Source: VAZQ01 sp036555745
GTDB lineage: Bacteria; Pseudomonadota; Alphaproteobacteria; Rhizobiales; Xanthobacteraceae
Direction of reading: 5' to 3'
NCBI GenBank assembly: GCA_036555745.1
Contig: DATBKV010000106.1
Location: 1 to 6,186 of the forward strand
DNA length: 6,186 bases
The notes under the pieces are model-generated. The model was not told the DNA's origin. It did not search any database and saw only the letters and a program-made list of their open reading frames with translations. A program made the translations under genes and the position numbers. How positions within the stretch are numbered: position 1 is the first letter of the stretch; the number at the start of each line of letters is the position of its first letter. Below are positions 5,004 to 6,186 of the stretch, piece by piece.

Positions 5004-5861
5004 ATGCCAGTCAGCACCATTCGCGGCGTCAACATCAATTGGCAGACGGTCGGCGACCGCGGGCCGTGGGTGATGATGACCACCGGCGGCCGGCGCGGCC
5101 ATGACGAGTTCATTCCGCTGGCACAGAAGATCGCCCGGAACGGTTTTCGCGTCATGCTGCACGATCGCCGCAACACCGGTGCGTCCGACCTGTGGATCGA
5201 GGGCGACGAAAGCGAAGAGGCAACGTGGCTCGGCGACATGCACGAGCTGATGAAGAGCCACGACGCGCTGCCGGCGTTCTTCTCCGGCTCGTCGGCCGGC
5301 GCGCGCACCTCGATGCGGTTCTATCTGCGCTATCCGCAGGCCGTGCGCGGGCTGTTGTTGCTGCGCGTCACCGGCGGAGCCTTCGCGGCCGGCCGCCTGC
5401 CGGAGCAGTACTATGGCCAATTCATCCGCGCCGCGCAGAACGGCGGCATGGCGGCGGTCTGCGCCATGGACGCCTGGAAGGAGCGTTTCAAGGAAAATCC
5501 GCGCGGTCAGGATTATCTGGCCAAGCTGCCGCCCGAGAAATTCATCCAGGTGTTCACGCGCTGGAACCAGATTTTCGAAGCCGGCGCCAATCTGCCGGTC
5601 ATGGGCGTCACCGAGCAGGAACTGCACTCCATCAAGGTGCCGACCCTGATAATCCCGGGCAACGACAACACCCATTCCAGTGCCTCGGGCGTCCTCGCCA
5701 ACAAGCTTATTCCGGGCAGCGAACTGCACCGCCTGCCGATCACCGACCAGGACGTGCCGCTGATCCCGTTCCCGGAATGGGGTGCCTACGAGGAGGAGAT
5801 CGCCCGCGTGTTCGTCGATTTCATGCAGCGTGCGCTGGCGCGGGAAAGGACTGCGGCCTGA
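5004..5861 (+). CDS. Alpha/beta-fold hydrolase
   Basis: A 285-aa cytoplasmic protein with the alpha/beta-hydrolase layout: an early TTGGRRGH loop (26-33) where family members have the oxyanion-hole HG, HDRRNTGASD (53-62, the DxRGxGxS turn), and the nucleophile elbow GSSAG (95-99) with Ser97. A lid region spans ~125-205, and the late strand VPTLIIPGNDNTHSS (212-226) carries the likely acid Asp221. Where the catalytic histidine is expected, the sequence reads LHRLPITDQDVPLIPFPEW, with no GH motif. His224 and His242 are the only nearby candidates. No signal peptide is seen. The start is supported by GAGGA (4992-4996) 7 nt before ATG. Reaction and substrate cannot be told from sequence; ester, lactone or C-C hydrolysis are all possible. 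It is probably transcribed alone. Confidence 0.85.
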   Translation: MPVSTIRGVNINWQTVGDRGPWVMMTTGGRRGHDEFIPLAQKIARNGFRVMLHDRRNTGASDLWIEGDESEEATWLGDMHELMKSHDALPAFFSGSSAGARTSMRFYLRYPQAVRGLLLLRVTGGAFAAGRLPEQYYGQFIRAAQNGGMAAVCAMDAWKERFKENPRGQDYLAKLPPEKFIQVFTRWNQIFEAGANLPVMGVTEQELHSIKVPTLIIPGNDNTHSSASGVLANKLIPGSELHRLPITDQDVPLIPFPEWGAYEEEIARVFVDFMQRALARERTAA

Positions 5862-6065
5862 CGCGGGCTTTGGCAGCGACCGCCCTGGTCGGCGCCGGAC
5901 AGATTAAAACTGTAATGCGTGCGCTGCCGCGATTTGGGCTGCGGCATCGGTACGTTTGTCTTGAAGCGGACATAGGCACGTCTGCGGCCTGGAACCGCAG
6001 CGTCGCTGAACTTATTTCTTTGCCAGAGGCTTTTGGCTCCCCCGCGGCCAACCCGGGAGGACGAC
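5862..6065 (+). promoter_or_regulatory. Structured leader upstream of the DUF3311 gene
   Basis: This 204-bp spacer holds no credible gene. It contains hairpin 5925-5930/5941-5946 (TGCCGC/GCGGCA), hairpin 5982-5987/5995-6000 (CTGCGG/CCGCAG), and an alternative 7-bp pairing of 5938-5944 with 5995-6001 that excludes both. CTCCC (6037-6041) can pair with GGGAG (6055-6059) and cover the Shine-Dalgarno. GGAAC at 5991-5995 with TT at 6015-6016 loosely fits an EcfG promoter. All are weak individually in GC-rich DNA. Confidence 0.3.
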
Positions 6066-6186
6066 ATGGATCAACCGCGTGAACGGCAATCGGGCTGGAG
6101 CTGGTGGTATCTGCTCCTGCTCATTCAATTCATCGGCAGCCTGTGGGTGCCGTTCTACAACAGGATCGATCCGACCTGGATCGGCA
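6066..6186 (+). CDS. DUF3311 family small membrane protein (5' part only)
   Basis: Only the first 40 codons are present before the window ends. The sequence shows a short polar N-terminus, then a hydrophobic segment (WYLLLLIQFIGSLWVPFYN, 14-32) and the start of the next loop. The LLLIxFIxxLWVPFYNR pattern is that of DUF3311 proteins, small two-helix membrane proteins of about 60-90 residues. In relatives they typically sit directly before a sodium:solute (monocarboxylate) symporter gene, so a transporter is expected just downstream; this is inference. The start is well supported by GGGAGG (6055-6060) 5 nt before ATG. Confidence 0.8.
   Translation, partial: MDQPRERQSGWSWWYLLLLIQFIGSLWVPFYNRIDPTWIG

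Noticed and set aside
4881..5729. 282-aa minus-strand open frame opposite the hydrolase gene
   Set aside because: Antisense shadow. The + strand has the hydrolase motifs and a good Shine-Dalgarno.
1..6186. CRISPR array, insertion sequence or prophage
   Set aside because: No regularly spaced repeats, transposase, terminal inverted repeats or phage structural genes were seen.

Overview
This window is GC-rich with a strong C/G preference at third codon positions. The gene families and repeats look like Alphaproteobacteria, most likely Hyphomicrobiales near Bradyrhizobium, Rhodopseudomonas or a related genus. That placement rests on recall of gene content and of one intergenic palindrome, not on a search. 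All clear genes are on the + strand except one small zinc-ribbon gene.

Region 1 (1-1721): a gene for an IorB-type 2-oxoacid (indolepyruvate) oxidoreductase subunit with a C-terminal DUF6537-like region. The reading frame is open from nt 3 through a hairpin-forming, repeat-like linker. The first ~80 bases may therefore be the end of the upstream gene, and a natural fusion cannot be excluded. Region 2 (1722-2366): a basic DUF3175 protein with a candidate general-stress (EcfG-type) promoter, convergent with a 58-aa CPxTG/CxxC zinc-ribbon protein on the - strand. Region 3 (2367-2812): a tRNA-Gly(CCC) gene with a recognisable promoter, then an unrecognised 43-aa very basic protein starting at GTG behind a near-ideal Shine-Dalgarno.

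Region 4 (2813-4926) is the most interesting part. It is a two-gene operon with an ATGA overlap. The first gene encodes a tRNA-guanine transglycosylase (TGT) homologue of the archaeal/DpdA-like type, with catalytic aspartates and zinc site intact but no PUA domain. The second encodes a divergent homologue of the ArmA/Rmt/FmrO rRNA guanine-N7 methyltransferases. Both families act at position 7 of guanine in a nucleic acid. None of the known dpd (DNA 7-deazaguanine) or queuosine synthesis genes is in the window, so the pair may be a separate nucleic-acid modification module.

Region 5 (4927-6186): a dispersed palindromic repeat, an alpha/beta-fold hydrolase with an unusual C-terminal catalytic region, a structured ~200-bp leader, and the first 40 codons of a DUF3311 membrane protein. 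In relatives DUF3311 usually precedes a sodium:solute symporter, which would lie just beyond the window.
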